From NCBI RefSeq assembly GCF_002014855.1, contig NZ_MUYV01000011.1:1-64000 (forward strand): a stretch of 64,000 nucleotides of DNA, given 5' to 3'. A program made the translations under genes and the position numbers. Below are positions 17,753-27,240 of this stretch, piece by piece. Below the pieces are notes generated by a model that ran no database searches, had not been told where the DNA came from, and saw only the letters and a list, made by a program, of their open reading frames with translations. Positions within the stretch are counted from its first letter, which is position 1. Each line of letters begins with the position of its first letter. The DNA comes from Moraxella porci DSM 25326 (GTDB lineage: Bacteria > Pseudomonadota > Gammaproteobacteria > Pseudomonadales > Moraxellaceae).

Positions 17753-17785
17753 AAAAAAGATGGTGCCATCAGCCACCATCTTTTT
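17753..17785. terminator. Bidirectional terminator between mutM and zipA
   Basis: AAAGATGGTG and CACCATCTTT form a 10-bp stem flanked by A and T tracts. It serves the two converging genes. Confidence 0.8.
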
Positions 17786-17815
17786 AACATCTACATCCAT
17801 CAGCCAAAGTCAGTC

Positions 17816-18778
17816 TCATTGGCCGTGCTGTTCGGCCACCACCGAGCGCAATTTGGCAAAATAAGTATCATCAAACAAATTACCCTGCTCATCAAGCATA
17901 TCGGCCGACAGATCTTGTGCGATCATATTGGCGACCGAGACCATGCTGTCAAAACCGCGCAGTGCATGCGGATGCGGCAGTGGCAAAAACACCGTCAGCC
18001 CCATAAAATGATCTTCAGGCAATCTATTTAGATCAAAGGCGCGCACGCCCTCATGCCCCACCCCCATCATACTAAACCACAGATCGCCTGTGCCATCTTC
18101 GTTTTCATAGCGGTGAAACAAGTTCATCACGCCATATTTCATCCCATAAGTGCGCACGATTTCCAGCACTGTTTTGCCTGGCAGTCCTGCAAATGAGTTT
18201 CGCGGCATGATGGCGATGCTTACGGTTTCGGTGGCGTGAAGCAAGGGGTCGTTATTTTGGTCAAAGGCCTGACGCTCATCGAGATGTCGGTCGAGCACAG
18301 GCGATTGTTTTTGAAATGCCATGTCAGCCGTCTGTTGCGCCGCATTTTCATCAGACGCATCGTCTTGCCAAAGCTTTTCTTCATCGGCATCAAACTCCTC
18401 GGCCAGTAGATGCTCATCGGCATCTGACTTGGTGGATGCATGCGCGCGCATTGGCTGCACATCGCTGCTTGTTGGTGTCGTGGCATGCAGATCGTGGCTG
18501 ATTATCGGTGCACTAGCGACCGCTGCCGCCATGCTGGATAAGGCATCTTCTTGATCGCTAATTTGATCATCAATCAAAAGCTTAGAACTGCGATCAGGCA
18601 GCTGTCTGTCCTCGCGTGGGATGATCGGCAGCCCGTATTTGGTTTTTTCGGCGAACTCATCAGACTCCAACGCCACTTGACTGCGTCGCAAATTGCGCAG
18701 TACAATCAGCACACCCACCAGCACCACCACGAGCGCCAACACCACCCACATTCCATTCCACTGCATATCCAGCCCCAT
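17816..18778 (-). CDS. zipA: Cell division protein ZipA
   Basis: ZipA anchors FtsZ protofilaments to the inner membrane at the division site. The 320-residue protein has one N-terminal membrane segment (residues about 8-28, N-out), then a short basic region. A long acidic and Ala/Asp-rich flexible linker runs to about residue 185. The C-terminal FtsZ-binding domain starts near VSIAIMPRNSFAG and includes VLEIVRTYGMKYG, FHRYE, then GMTVFLPLP-like GLTVFLPLPHP. An internal ATG at 18766 is an alternative start. Its usual neighbour ligA is not in the window. Confidence 0.88.
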   Translation of the reverse strand: MGLDMQWNGMWVVLALVVVLVGVLIVLRNLRRSQVALESDEFAEKTKYGLPIIPREDRQLPDRSSKLLIDDQISDQEDALSSMAAAVASAPIISHDLHATTPTSSDVQPMRAHASTKSDADEHLLAEEFDADEEKLWQDDASDENAAQQTADMAFQKQSPVLDRHLDERQAFDQNNDPLLHATETVSIAIMPRNSFAGLPGKTVLEIVRTYGMKYGVMNLFHRYENEDGTGDLWFSMMGVGHEGVRAFDLNRLPEDHFMGLTVFLPLPHPHALRGFDSMVSVANMIAQDLSADMLDEQGNLFDDTYFAKLRSVVAEQHGQ

Positions 18779-18992
18779 CAGATATCGCCATCACACACCA
18801 GATGACAAAAAATTATTCAATTATGGCAAAACACCACCCAAAACCCATACCCAAAAAATCAACAAATGCTAAAAATCACAGTTTGGTCAAATAAAACACG
18901 GGTATTTTATACTAGTTTAGCAGAATTTGATTTTTTCGTCATCCTTTGAACTTTAAAACATGAAAAATTGTTACAATTTTTCCTTAACAAAC

Positions 18993-19021
18993 AAAAAAAT
19001 CGCCCCCGAAGAGACGATTTT
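18993..19021 (-). terminator. Terminator after rpmE2
   Basis: On the minus strand AAAATCG pairs with CGATTTT around a G-rich, UUCG-containing loop and is followed by a T run. It lies 16 bp after the rpmE2 stop. Confidence 0.6.
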
Positions 19022-19037
19022 AATATCAAGCGATGGC

Positions 19038-19298
19038 TTATTTTTTGCCACGGTTTGCAAAAGCACCGAAACGCTTGTTGAAGCTTGCAACACGGCCTTC
19101 GTTTGCAGTTTTGCGTTGTTCGCCAGTATAGAATGGGTGCGATGCACTTGAAATATCCAATGGGAAGTATGGGTACTCTTGACCTTCGTATTCGCGAGTT
19201 GTCTTGGTAGCAACTGTTGAACGAGTTAGGAAATATACATCAGCATTGGTATCGTGGAACAATACTTCGCGGTATTCTGGGTGAATGTCTTTACGCAT
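19038..19298 (-). CDS. rpmE2: 50S ribosomal protein L31 type B
   Basis: This 86-residue ribosomal protein begins [16 protein letters not shown] and contains [11 protein letters not shown] and [11 protein letters not shown]. It belongs to the zinc-free form of L31: no CxxC pair is present. I chose ATG 19298 because AAGAGA lies upstream; an ATG at 19316 is in frame but would add an atypical extension. In many bacteria this form is induced on zinc limitation through Zur, but I see no clear Zur palindrome upstream. In this lineage it may simply be the main L31. Confidence 0.93.
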   Translation of the reverse strand: MRKDIHPEYREVLFHDTNADVYFLTRSTVATKTTREYEGQEYPYFPLDISSASHPFYTGEQRKTANEGRVASFNKRFGAFANRGKK

Positions 19299-19490
19299 GA
19301 TAAATCTCTTATCCAATTAACCTAAGCACTAATAAGCACTGCTGGCGCACCAGATCAGTGGAACATAGCCACGCCATCACCAACCTATTTGGCATGCCGC
19401 ACCATGTTTGTCTATGTTATTAGCCATCTTAAGTGGGAACATAAAGCCAATATTTTAGCAAAAACCAACTTGAGTATCAAGCAATTTTGC

Positions 19491-19799
19491 TTACTTTTCG
19501 CCGTTTTGGTTATTTTGGCTATCGACCCAGCCACGCAGTTTTTGACCTGCCTTAAAGGTCACCACACGGCGTGCTTCGACAGGGATGCTCTCGCCAGTTT
19601 TTGGGTTGCGTCCTGGGCGTGATTTTTTGTCCTTGAGTTCAAAATTACCAAATCCTGACAGCTTGACTTCTTTGCCATCAGCAAGGCTTTGGCTAATCTC
19701 TTCAAAAAATCCATCCACCAGCTTGCGCGCCTGCTGACGGGTCAATCGTAGGCGAATGGTCAGCTGATCTACCATATCCGCCTTGGTCAGTGCACTCAT
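19491..19799 (-). CDS. ihfA: Integration host factor subunit alpha
   Basis: IhfA pairs with IhfB to bend DNA at specific sites in recombination, replication and transcription. The 102-residue protein starts [13 protein letters not shown] and has the HU/IHF dimer core and the DNA-binding arm [27 protein letters not shown] with the intercalating proline. The ATG at 19799 has AAGGA upstream, so I prefer it to 19820. It follows pheT on the same strand, as in other gammaproteobacteria, but about 750 bp separate them here instead of a few bases. Confidence 0.94.
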   Translation of the reverse strand: MSALTKADMVDQLTIRLRLTRQQARKLVDGFFEEISQSLADGKEVKLSGFGNFELKDKKSRPGRNPKTGESIPVEARRVVTFKAGQKLRGWVDSQNNQNGEK

Positions 19800-19820
19800 G
19801 ATTTTATCCTTATGTATCAA

Positions 19821-20235
19821 TAAGCTACCTAATGCACGATTTCAAATTCAATCGTATTTATCATTGTACACTTGATTGTATGCTTAATGCAATTTAAATT
19901 TTTATCTCAAAGCGATTTTTGGTCAATTAAATTGGTAAACACCACAACACAACAAACTATGGCGAGTGGGTCTTATCAATATTTTCAGTCATCGGTCAAA
20001 TATATAAGATGCACAGGGCAAACCATTGCTTTTTTAATGATACTAATTTTAAGCACTCCGACTCATTCAGCTAAGCCATATATTTTTCAAAGACATACCG
20101 AGCAGCATATTCATCACATCTATCGAAATCACGGATAAAATTATATAAAAAATCACTAACTTGATAATTAAACTGAAAAACAATGAAAGCTATTTGCTCT
20201 TGTATTAAGAAAAGCTCATGAATTAAATCTTTTGA
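19821..20235. other. AT-rich gap between the small ORF and ihfA
   Basis: About 415 bp of AT-rich sequence holds no gene I can support. An 88-codon plus-strand frame at 19872-20138 has no ribosome binding site and no family resemblance. The gap presumably includes a promoter for ihfA. Confidence 0.5.
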
Positions 20236-20382
20236 CTAATCAAAATCCAAATTCTTTGCTTGCTCCATCTTAAAGCGAATGGAATATTCCGCTTGATTTA
20301 ATATTGATTGAACTTCCTGATTACATCTTTCAATTATCAGTAAATTATCTTTTAGAATATCCAATTTTATCTGCACATCCAT
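20236..20382 (-). CDS. Small hypothetical protein between pheT and ihfA
   Basis: This 48-residue protein begins MDVQIKLDILKDNLLIIERC and ends KNLDFD. It is helical in pattern with heptad-like leucines and charged residues, so a short coiled coil is plausible. AAGGGA lies about 9 bp before the ATG at 20382, which is the main support. The frame is open further upstream to 20439 without a better start. I do not recognise the family. It sits in an unusually long gap inside the usual pheST-ihfA operon. Confidence 0.45.
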   Translation of the reverse strand: MDVQIKLDILKDNLLIIERCNQEVQSILNQAEYSIRFKMEQAKNLDFD

Positions 20383-20473
20383 AATACATCCCTTAACGAT
20401 TACTCTGGTGGGTAGAGTATGCACGATGCACCGCACCACTACCCATTGTATACCAAATCCTTTGTCCTATAAT

Positions 20474-20507
20474 CAAGACCGCCACAAAGCACACTGTGGC
20501 GGTCTTG
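20474..20507. terminator. Strong hairpin downstream of pheT
   Basis: CAAGACCGCCACA and TGTGGCGGTCTTG form a perfect 13-bp stem with an 8-nt loop. There is no good T tract on either side, so it may be a processing or partial termination site rather than a classical terminator. It lies 45 bp after the pheT stop. Confidence 0.55.
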
Positions 20508-20551
20508 GCTTGATGGTTTTAGCGTATGATAATTACGCTACAAATCACGCA

Positions 20552-22948
20552 TCAGTCACGCAGTTTGGCACCGTGCTTTTCATCAAGTACAGCGACAACT
20601 TTATCCACTGCTTTTTTGATTTGTTCATCTTCAAGCGTCGCATCATGGTTTTGGAACACCATCGCAAACGCTAGTGAACGCGTACCTGTCGGCAGTCGCT
20701 CGCCAGTATAGACATCGAATAGCCACACATCTTGTAGATAACCACCTGCTGCCGCACGGATGTCTGCTTCAAGCGACTGCCAAGCAATATCAGTATCCAC
20801 AAGCACCGCCAAATCACGGCGTACGCTTGGGAATTTGCTTGGCGCTTTGATGGCAGACTGCGTGTGATTGAGCGCAATCAGCTTATCTAGGTTCAGCTCA
20901 GCGACCCAAACGCTCGGCAGATCCATCGCTTTGGCAATGCTTGGATGTAGCTGACCAAACCAGCCCAGACGCTCGCCATTCACCGACAGATAAGCACTTT
21001 GACCCGGGTGCAAGAAGTCCAAATCTGCACGCTCATAGCTGATATGTGCTTTATTTAAGGTCGCAGGCAGCAGACTTTCGACATCACGCTTTAGATCAAA
21101 AAAGTCCATCGCACGGTTGGCATGGTGCTGCTCAGGATATACCGTGCCTGTCGCCACGATGGCAAGGCTTGGTGTCTGCACGAGGCTTGCCACATCCGCC
21201 CCAACAAAGCTCAGACCTGTCTCAAACAGACGCACACGAGCCTGCTGACGGTTTAGGTTGTAGCTGACCACGGGTAATAGGCTTGATAGTAGTGTGCGAC
21301 GCATCACCGCCAAATCACTTGAAATCGGATTGGCAAGCGGTAATACCGAACCCAGACTTTCATCATCAAATAGTGATTCGATCTTAGCATCGCTAAAGCT
21401 AAAGCTCACCGCTTCATGGTAGCCAGCATCAGCTAGGGTAAGCTTGGCAACATGAATCAAATCCGCCGTATCATCATAACGCATATCCACAGCAAAGCTT
21501 GGCAAGCGTACGTCGATATTATCATAACCATAGATGCGAGCGACTTCTTCGACCACATCTTCGGCGATATTCATATCAAAGCGATGGCTTGGTGCTTGGC
21601 AGATAAGTGTATCACCCTTCAAGCTGGTGGCGATTTCTAAGCGGTTTAGAATATCGACAATCTCATCGCTTGAAATGGCCACACCCAGTAGCTGCTCAAC
21701 TTTTGCCACAGGTACACGGATGCTATGGCGGGCAGGTAGCTTATCTATCGCTTCGACTGTGGTGATTGCTCCTGCTGCACCGCCTGCAACACCGATAATC
21801 AGACTGGTCGCTCGATCAAGCGCCGTGCGTGGCAGCTCAAAATCCACCCCACGCTCAAAACGCTGTGATGCATCCGTATGCAGACCAAAGCGACGCGCAC
21901 GCCCTGCGATGGCAAGCTGATCAAAATGTGCACTTTCTAGCACGATACTGGTCGTCTCATCGCTCACCGCTGAGCGAGCACCGCCCATAATCCCTGCCAA
22001 GGCAAGTACGCCAACATCATCAGCAATCACTAGCTCATCACCTGTTAATGTGATTGTCTGCTCATTCAACAGCTCAACCGTCTCACCTGCCACAGAATCA
22101 CGCACCACGATATCACCGACAATCTTATCAGCATCAAAGGCGTGCAGCGGCTGACCCAGCTCAAGCAGGACAAAATTGGTCACATCCACCAAGAAATTAT
22201 GCGTACGCACACCTGATGCAACAAGTGCCGACTCCATCCATTCAGGTGTTGCCACACTGCGATCAATACCATCGATACGCTGTGCCAAATAGCGTGGGCA
22301 AGCGGTCGTATTCGCCACTTGCACGCCTGTGCTTGCTGTCGCACTTGGGCTGATGACATCGAACTGTACACGGTTAAGCGGCAAGCGATTGATCACTGCG
22401 ATCTCACGGGCTAGACCCAGTACGCTTAGGCAGTCGCCACGGTTTGGCGTGATGGCAATCTCAAAAATCTTAGCATTTAAGTTCAAATAATCACGCACAT
22501 TCACACCAATCGGTGCATCATCAGCCAGCTCAAGTAGGCCATCAATTTTATCTTCAAGTCCAAGCTCAGATGCGCCGCACAGCATCCCTTGTGACTCCAC
22601 GCCACGCAGTTTGCCTTTTTTGATCTTAAAGCCCTTGTCATCATCGCTTGGTAGCACCGCACCGATGGTTGCCACGGCAACTTTTAGACCGACACGCACA
22701 TTAGGCGCACCGCAGACGATTTGTAACAGCTCGCCCGTGCCGATATTGACACGCGTGACACGCAGACGGTCGGCGTCAGGATGCTGAGTACATTCGATGA
22801 CTTCACCGACCACGACACCACTAAACGGTGGTGCGACCATCTCCATGCCATCAAGCTCAAGCCCTGCCATGGTCAGCTGCTCGCCCAAAGTCTGACTATC
22901 AACGCTTGGATTTGCCCATTGTCTTAGCCATTGTTCACTGATTTTCAT
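20552..22948 (-). CDS. pheT: Phenylalanine--tRNA ligase beta subunit
   Basis: PheT forms the alpha2-beta2 synthetase with PheS and carries tRNA binding and editing functions. The 798-residue protein starts with an EMAP-like tRNA-binding domain (GVVVGEVIECTQHPDADRLRV). The B3/B4 editing region follows (NFLVDVTNFVLLELGQPLHAFD), then B5 (RRFGLHTDASQRFERGVD leading to the DNA-binding-like fold). The C-terminal FDX-ACB anticodon domain is present (KFPSVRRDLAVLVD and the YLQDVWLFDVYTG region). Length is normal. pheS lies 61 bp upstream in the same operon. Confidence 0.96.
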   Translation of the reverse strand: MKISEQWLRQWANPSVDSQTLGEQLTMAGLELDGMEMVAPPFSGVVVGEVIECTQHPDADRLRVTRVNIGTGELLQIVCGAPNVRVGLKVAVATIGAVLPSDDDKGFKIKKGKLRGVESQGMLCGASELGLEDKIDGLLELADDAPIGVNVRDYLNLNAKIFEIAITPNRGDCLSVLGLAREIAVINRLPLNRVQFDVISPSATASTGVQVANTTACPRYLAQRIDGIDRSVATPEWMESALVASGVRTHNFLVDVTNFVLLELGQPLHAFDADKIVGDIVVRDSVAGETVELLNEQTITLTGDELVIADDVGVLALAGIMGGARSAVSDETTSIVLESAHFDQLAIAGRARRFGLHTDASQRFERGVDFELPRTALDRATSLIIGVAGGAAGAITTVEAIDKLPARHSIRVPVAKVEQLLGVAISSDEIVDILNRLEIATSLKGDTLICQAPSHRFDMNIAEDVVEEVARIYGYDNIDVRLPSFAVDMRYDDTADLIHVAKLTLADAGYHEAVSFSFSDAKIESLFDDESLGSVLPLANPISSDLAVMRRTLLSSLLPVVSYNLNRQQARVRLFETGLSFVGADVASLVQTPSLAIVATGTVYPEQHHANRAMDFFDLKRDVESLLPATLNKAHISYERADLDFLHPGQSAYLSVNGERLGWFGQLHPSIAKAMDLPSVWVAELNLDKLIALNHTQSAIKAPSKFPSVRRDLAVLVDTDIAWQSLEADIRAAAGGYLQDVWLFDVYTGERLPTGTRSLAFAMVFQNHDATLEDEQIKKAVDKVVAVLDEKHGAKLRD

Positions 22949-23009
22949 ACGATTTTTCTCTTTGTAATTTTTAAATTTTGGTTGAATTGTTGAAAAACTT
23001 GTTCAATGT

Positions 23010-24056
23010 TTAGCCAAATTGCTTTAAGAATCGCAAATCATTTTGGAAGAACAATCGCAAATCATCAATGCCATAATACAGCATCGCAAATCGCTCAATC
23101 CCCATACCAAAGGCAAAGCCAGTGTATTCATTTGGGTCGATGCCACAGTTTTTGAGTACTTGTGGATGCACCATACCACAGCCAAGCACTTCTAGCCATT
23201 TGCCATTGTCCGATAAGATATCTACTTCAGCTGATGGCTCGGTGAATGGGAAAAATGATGGGCGAAAACGCACGGTCATTTTTTTGCCAAAAAACGCATC
23301 CAAAAACTCATGAATCAAGCCTTTAAGCTCAGCAAAATTGCTTGATTTTGAGATCATCAAACCTTCCATCTGATGGAACATCGGTGAATGCGTCTGGTCA
23401 GAGTCGCAGCGATACACACGGCCTGGGCAGATGATACGAATCGGTGGCTCGCTCTTTTCCATCGTGCGAATCTGTACGCTACTGGTGTGTGTGCGTAGCA
23501 AATAATGCGTATCAAAATAAAAGGTATCATGCATCGCACGGGCAGGATGATGGCCAGGGATATTTAGGGCTTCAAAATTATAATAATCGCTTTCAACTTC
23601 AGGGCCTGTCGCGACACTAAAGCCAGCTTGCACAAAGAACTGCTTCATGCGTTCGGTCGTCTGGGTAATCGGATGTAGCGTACCTTTTGTTGCACCGCGT
23701 GCTGGCATGGTGATGTCCACTTGCTCACTAGCAAGCTTGGCATTCATTGCCGCTGCCGCTAGGCTTTGGGCTTTGGCATCCAAAGCACTGCCGATACGCG
23801 TACGCAAGTCATGCAGATAAGCACCATATTGCTTTTTGGCATCGGCATCTAGGCTACCCATTTGCTTAGACAGTGCGGTCAGGGCGGCTTTTTTACCCGT
23901 CAAATTCACACGAAACTCTTGCAAAGTCTTTTCGTCACAAGCAGTCTCAATCAACGCCACCGCCTGATCGCCAAATGCGGTCAGCTCATCAGGACTGATG
24001 GTGGCAAGCGGTGCGTCCAAAGTGGGCAAATTCACGGTAATCTCAGGCTGTGTCAT
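23010..24056 (-). CDS. pheS: Phenylalanine--tRNA ligase alpha subunit
   Basis: PheS is the catalytic subunit that activates phenylalanine and charges tRNA-Phe. The 348-residue protein has an N-terminal coiled coil (residues about 25-105). The class II core follows: motif 1 in the [14 protein letters not shown] region, motif 2 [23 protein letters not shown] and motif 3 [16 protein letters not shown]. The conserved [12 protein letters not shown] lies between them. I prefer ATG 24056 (MTQPEITV) because AAGAGA lies upstream; 24083 is an in-frame alternative. pheT follows after 61 bp. Confidence 0.96.
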   Translation of the reverse strand: MTQPEITVNLPTLDAPLATISPDELTAFGDQAVALIETACDEKTLQEFRVNLTGKKAALTALSKQMGSLDADAKKQYGAYLHDLRTRIGSALDAKAQSLAAAAMNAKLASEQVDITMPARGATKGTLHPITQTTERMKQFFVQAGFSVATGPEVESDYYNFEALNIPGHHPARAMHDTFYFDTHYLLRTHTSSVQIRTMEKSEPPIRIICPGRVYRCDSDQTHSPMFHQMEGLMISKSSNFAELKGLIHEFLDAFFGKKMTVRFRPSFFPFTEPSAEVDILSDNGKWLEVLGCGMVHPQVLKNCGIDPNEYTGFAFGMGIERFAMLYYGIDDLRLFFQNDLRFLKQFG

Positions 24057-24160
24057 AATATCTCTTTTATCAATCTTGCCCAAATAGGCAGGCGTTATTT
24101 AATCATAGTAAAACTGATTATTCTAAAGAATTGGGTCTATTTTGTAAATGATTTTGGGTT

Positions 24161-24211
24161 GGTAAATCAGCAAAATTAAAAAACTTTTGTTGTATCTGGC
24201 TGATTTTTACC
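24161..24211 (-). promoter_or_regulatory. Inverted repeat in the pheS leader
   Basis: GGTAAATCAGC and GCTGATTTTTACC can pair over 11 bp with a 2-base bulge and a loop of about 27 nt. It lies about 105 bp upstream of pheS. In enterics pheST is attenuated through a leader peptide, but I see no Phe-rich leader ORF here, so a role is speculative. Confidence 0.3.
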
Positions 24212-24280
24212 ATCTGTCTGCCTATCGCTAGCATTCACTGACTTGATTGCTTATCAAGCATGACAATTCAAACAGCACTA

Positions 24281-24313
24281 AAAACAAAAACCCCACTCAA
24301 TGAGCAGGGCTTT
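24281..24313 (-). terminator. Terminator after rplT
   Basis: On the minus strand AGCCCTGCTC pairs with GAGTGGGGTT through a 9-10 bp stem with wobble pairs and a small loop, followed by TTTTTG. It lies 17 bp after the rplT stop. Confidence 0.65.
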
Positions 24314-24329
24314 GTGTCTGATTGACAGC

Positions 24330-24686
24330 TTATGCTAGAGCAGCTTTTGCTTTTTCTGCGATTGCAGTGAAAGCAGCAGCATCATGCATAGCGATGTCAG
24401 CTAGAATACGGCGGTCAATCTCAACATTTGCCTTTTTAAGGCCGTTGATTAGACGGCTGTATGACAAACCGTTTAGGCGAGCACCAGCATTGATACGAGC
24501 AATCCACAGACGGCGGAAAGAGCGTTTTTTGTTACGGCGGTCACGATAAGCGTATTGACCAGCTTTCATAACAGCTTGTACTGCTACACGATACACACGA
24601 GAGCGTGCGCCATAGTAGCCTTTTGCACGAGCTAGAACTTTTTTGTGACGGCGGTTTGCTTGTACACCACGTTTTACACGAGCCAT
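24330..24686 (-). CDS. rplT: 50S ribosomal protein L20
   Basis: L20 binds 23S rRNA early in large-subunit assembly. The 118-residue basic protein begins [19 protein letters not shown] and has the globular RNA-binding domain with [19 protein letters not shown]. Length and sequence are standard. rpmI lies 30 bp upstream on the same strand. Confidence 0.97.
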   Translation of the reverse strand: MARVKRGVQANRRHKKVLARAKGYYGARSRVYRVAVQAVMKAGQYAYRDRRNKKRSFRRLWIARINAGARLNGLSYSRLINGLKKANVEIDRRILADIAMHDAAAFTAIAEKAKAALA

Positions 24687-24716
24687 TTTATTCTCCTAAA
24701 ATATCCGAAAAGTTGA

Positions 24717-24908
24717 TTAGATGTATGGGCACATACGACGGATTGAAGCCACGTCTGATGCGTGCACCATAGTGCAACCACGCAATTGACGGATACGCTT
24801 TGGAGATTTTTTGGTCAAGATGTGACGCTTGAATGCTTGCTTACGCTTGAAGCCGTTTGCAGTTTTCTTGAAACGCTTAGCGGCACCACGTTTGGTCTTA
24901 AGTTTCAT
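24717..24908 (-). CDS. rpmI: 50S ribosomal protein L35
   Basis: L35 is a small basic large-subunit protein. The 63-residue sequence begins [16 protein letters not shown] and includes [25 protein letters not shown]. It is the first gene of this unit, with a promoter directly upstream. infC, which usually precedes it, is not here. Confidence 0.96.
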   Translation of the reverse strand: MKLKTKRGAAKRFKKTANGFKRKQAFKRHILTKKSPKRIRQLRGCTMVHASDVASIRRMCPYI

Positions 24909-25007
24909 AATAACCTCTTTAAAATCAAAAGCCTATCGGCTTGATGAATACCTGTTCGCCAGTCGATTTGGAATCAATCCAAACGCTGTCTAAAGGTGGG
25001 AGCGCAC

Positions 25008-25036
25008 ATTATATCAAAGCCTTTGATCAAAAACAA
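25008..25036 (-). promoter_or_regulatory. Sigma-70 promoter for rpmI-rplT
   Basis: On the minus strand a -35 TTGTTT and a -10 TATAAT are separated by 17 bp. The predicted start is about 95 nt upstream of rpmI. This leaves a leader that could carry an L20-binding autoregulatory structure, although I could not resolve one. Confidence 0.7.
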
Positions 25037-25092
25037 GCCGAATCTTTCTTTACTTACACCCCCACAAGCGTTACAATAACTGTATTTGGCAC

Positions 25093-25446
25093 ATGCTTAT
25101 GACACCACTTCAAACTGTTCAGACCTTAGGTTTGTTTATTTTGACTGCCATCGCTGAGATCATTGGGTGTTATTTGCCTTATTTGATTTTGACGCATCAA
25201 AAAAGCGCATGGTTATGGCTGCCTACTGCGTTGAGTTTGATGGTATTTGTCTATCTGCTGACACTGCATCCAGCTGCATCGGGGCGCATTTATGCTACTT
25301 ATGGCGGCATCTATATTCTTTGTGCATTGGTATGGTTGGCTGCTGTCGATAAGATCATGCCAAGCGCGTGGGATCTGGCAGGTGGTGCTTTGGTGATGGC
25401 GGGCGCACTGGTCATCATCTTACAGCCCAATGGCTTTGGACGCTGA
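25093..25446 (+). CDS. YnfA/UPF0060 family membrane protein
   Basis: This 117-residue inner-membrane protein has four predicted helices, like the small multidrug resistance fold. Family features are [11 protein letters not shown] in helix 1, [20 protein letters not shown] in the middle and [18 protein letters not shown] at the end. In-frame ATGs occur at 25093 and 25099, and neither has a strong ribosome binding site. Some YnfA proteins have been reported to export toxic cations; no role can be fixed here. Confidence 0.85.
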   Translation: MLMTPLQTVQTLGLFILTAIAEIIGCYLPYLILTHQKSAWLWLPTALSLMVFVYLLTLHPAASGRIYATYGGIYILCALVWLAAVDKIMPSAWDLAGGALVMAGALVIILQPNGFGR

Positions 25447-25648
25447 TTTAGCCCCATCATTGATCACTATGACAAAGCTGCCATCAAACTGTCATCATGA
25501 TGACATAATTGTGGCCTAAGATAAGCTGTCTTTGCCATCAAAGCTGGGTCAGTGCTAAAATTGCGTGGCAGTAACCCTCAGCACCGCCAATGCTTATCGG
25601 CTGAGCATCTGATTTCTTATTCATCGATAACATCCACAAAGAGACGAC

Positions 25649-26446
25649 ATGAACTGGCTTGATACCCTAAAATTTGATGCCGATGGCTTAATTCCTGCAA
25701 TCGCCCAAGATCGTGCCACAGGACAGGTGATGATGGTCGCTTGGCAAAACAAACAAGCCTTAGAACTCACCTTCCAAACCAAGCAAGCGGTATATTTTTC
25801 GCGCTCACGAGGCAAGCTGTGGCACAAGGGCGAGACCTCAGGGCATACGCAAATCGTGCATGACATCTATACCGACTGTGATCAAGATGTCATTATTTTA
25901 TCGATCACCCAAATCGGTGGCATCGCCTGTCACACAGGCCGTGCTTCATGTTTTTATCAAAAACTCGATGACAATGGCGACTGGCAAACCATCAGTGATG
26001 TCTTAAAAGACCCTAAAGATATTTATGGTAAAACCGCCAAGCCGCTTGATGGTGAAGATGCGCAACACAGCGATGCCACCAAGCCATCCTCAGCGGATGT
26101 TTTGGGCGCACTGGATGCGATCTTGGCCGATCGCAAATCTGCGGACAAAGACAGTTCTTATGTCGCAAGCTTATACCATAAAGGCTTAAATAAAATCCTA
26201 GAAAAAGTCGGTGAAGAGTCGGTGGAGAGTATCATCGCCGCCAAAGAGTTAGAACGCGCCAAAAGATCTGGCAGTGATGTGGCTGAGATGGCGCATGATT
26301 TGGTCTATGAAGTGGCTGACACTTGGTTTCATCAGATGGTGGCATTATCGATGCTCGATCTGTCATCACAAGCTGTGATCGATGAGCTGGCGCGTCGCTT
26401 TGGCGTATCAGGCATTGATGAAAAAAACAGCCGAGTGAACAATTAA
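25649..26446 (+). CDS. hisI: Bifunctional histidine biosynthesis protein HisIE
   Basis: This bifunctional enzyme catalyses two steps of histidine synthesis: phosphoribosyl-ATP pyrophosphohydrolase and phosphoribosyl-AMP cyclohydrolase. The HisI domain (residues about 1-115) has [16 protein letters not shown] and the metal-binding cysteines in [15 protein letters not shown] and ASCFY. The HisE domain (about 148-250) has [24 protein letters not shown]. The order hisIE-tatABC is common in beta- and gammaproteobacteria. The stop is 50 bp before tatA, so cotranscription is likely. Confidence 0.94.
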   Translation: MNWLDTLKFDADGLIPAIAQDRATGQVMMVAWQNKQALELTFQTKQAVYFSRSRGKLWHKGETSGHTQIVHDIYTDCDQDVIILSITQIGGIACHTGRASCFYQKLDDNGDWQTISDVLKDPKDIYGKTAKPLDGEDAQHSDATKPSSADVLGALDAILADRKSADKDSSYVASLYHKGLNKILEKVGEESVESIIAAKELERAKRSGSDVAEMAHDLVYEVADTWFHQMVALSMLDLSSQAVIDELARRFGVSGIDEKNSRVNN

Positions 26447-26496
26447 TGGCCCAGTTGGGTTGAACAATTTATTATTGACATTAAAACGGAGTGGTT

Positions 26497-26718
26497 ATGG
26501 GTTCATTTTCTATCACACATTGGTTAATTTTATTGGTCGTCGTGGTCATTGTCTTTGGCACCAGTAAGCTAAAAAACGCTGGCAAAGACTTGGGCGGTGC
26601 GGTCAAAGGCTTTAAAGATGCCGTCAAAGAAGAAGACAAACCAACAATCGACAACCGCGAAAAAACCATCGTCGTCGAAGAGGTTAAGGTCGAACCCAAA
26701 GACCATCATCAAGGCTAA
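26497..26718 (+). CDS. tatA: Twin-arginine translocase subunit TatA
   Basis: TatA polymerises to form the passage for folded proteins across the inner membrane. The 73-residue protein has an N-terminal helix ([20 protein letters not shown]), the hinge phenylalanine-glycine, the amphipathic helix [20 protein letters not shown] and an acidic tail. I chose ATG 26497, with GGAG 5 bp upstream, over the GTG at 26491 that overlaps that site. It is first of tatA-tatB-tatC. Confidence 0.95.
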   Translation: MGSFSITHWLILLVVVVIVFGTSKLKNAGKDLGGAVKGFKDAVKEEDKPTIDNREKTIVVEEVKVEPKDHHQG

Positions 26719-26727
26719 TCCTCACTT

Positions 26728-27240
26728 ATGATAGGCAATCTTGGTTTTTTTGAGCTGACACTGCTTGGCATCATCGCGCTCATTGTCTTAGGCCCTGAAA
26801 AGCTGCCAGTGGCTGCTCGTACGCTTGGCCGTTGGTATGGCACTTTGCGTCGTGCCAGCCAAAAGCTGCAAAACGACATCTCAAGCGAATTACAACTGCT
26901 CGAAACCCAAGAGCTACTCAAAAAAGAGCTACAGCAAATCCGCGACTCTGAAGCGAAGATGAAAGCCCAGATGGATGAACTGCAGCGCTCACTCAAGCAG
27001 AACCAAGCGCAGTTTGACACCGCCAAGCGCCAAACGATGGATGCTTGGCACACCCAACCATCACAGGATGCACAAGTTGGCAGCGTACCGCCTGTCGCCG
27101 CCTCTGCTGGCACTCTGCCGATGGCCAATCGCTGGTTTTTATTAAGCCACTATGACGCCCAGCGTCGCCTGCCGCCTGCACCTAGGATGCCAAACTATCT
27201 GGCTGACCCTTTGTTGTATCAACACATGGATAATTCATGA
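26728..27240 (+). CDS. tatB: Twin-arginine translocase subunit TatB
   Basis: TatB works with TatC in recognition of twin-arginine signal peptides. The 170-residue protein starts MIGNLGFFELTLLGIIALIVLGPEKLP, including the conserved Glu in the membrane helix and the GPEKLP hinge. A long amphipathic helix of about 70 residues follows, then a variable tail. It starts 9 bp after tatA and its stop overlaps the tatC start by 4 bp (ATGA). Confidence 0.95.
   Translation: MIGNLGFFELTLLGIIALIVLGPEKLPVAARTLGRWYGTLRRASQKLQNDISSELQLLETQELLKKELQQIRDSEAKMKAQMDELQRSLKQNQAQFDTAKRQTMDAWHTQPSQDAQVGSVPPVAASAGTLPMANRWFLLSHYDAQRRLPPAPRMPNYLADPLLYQHMDNS

Noticed and set aside
19872-20138. An 88-codon plus-strand frame between ihfA and the small ORF
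   Set aside because: AT-rich with no ribosome binding site or motif; likely chance.
20408-20674. An 88-codon plus-strand frame over the end of pheT
   Set aside because: It overlaps conserved pheT codons and a hairpin; the translation looks random.
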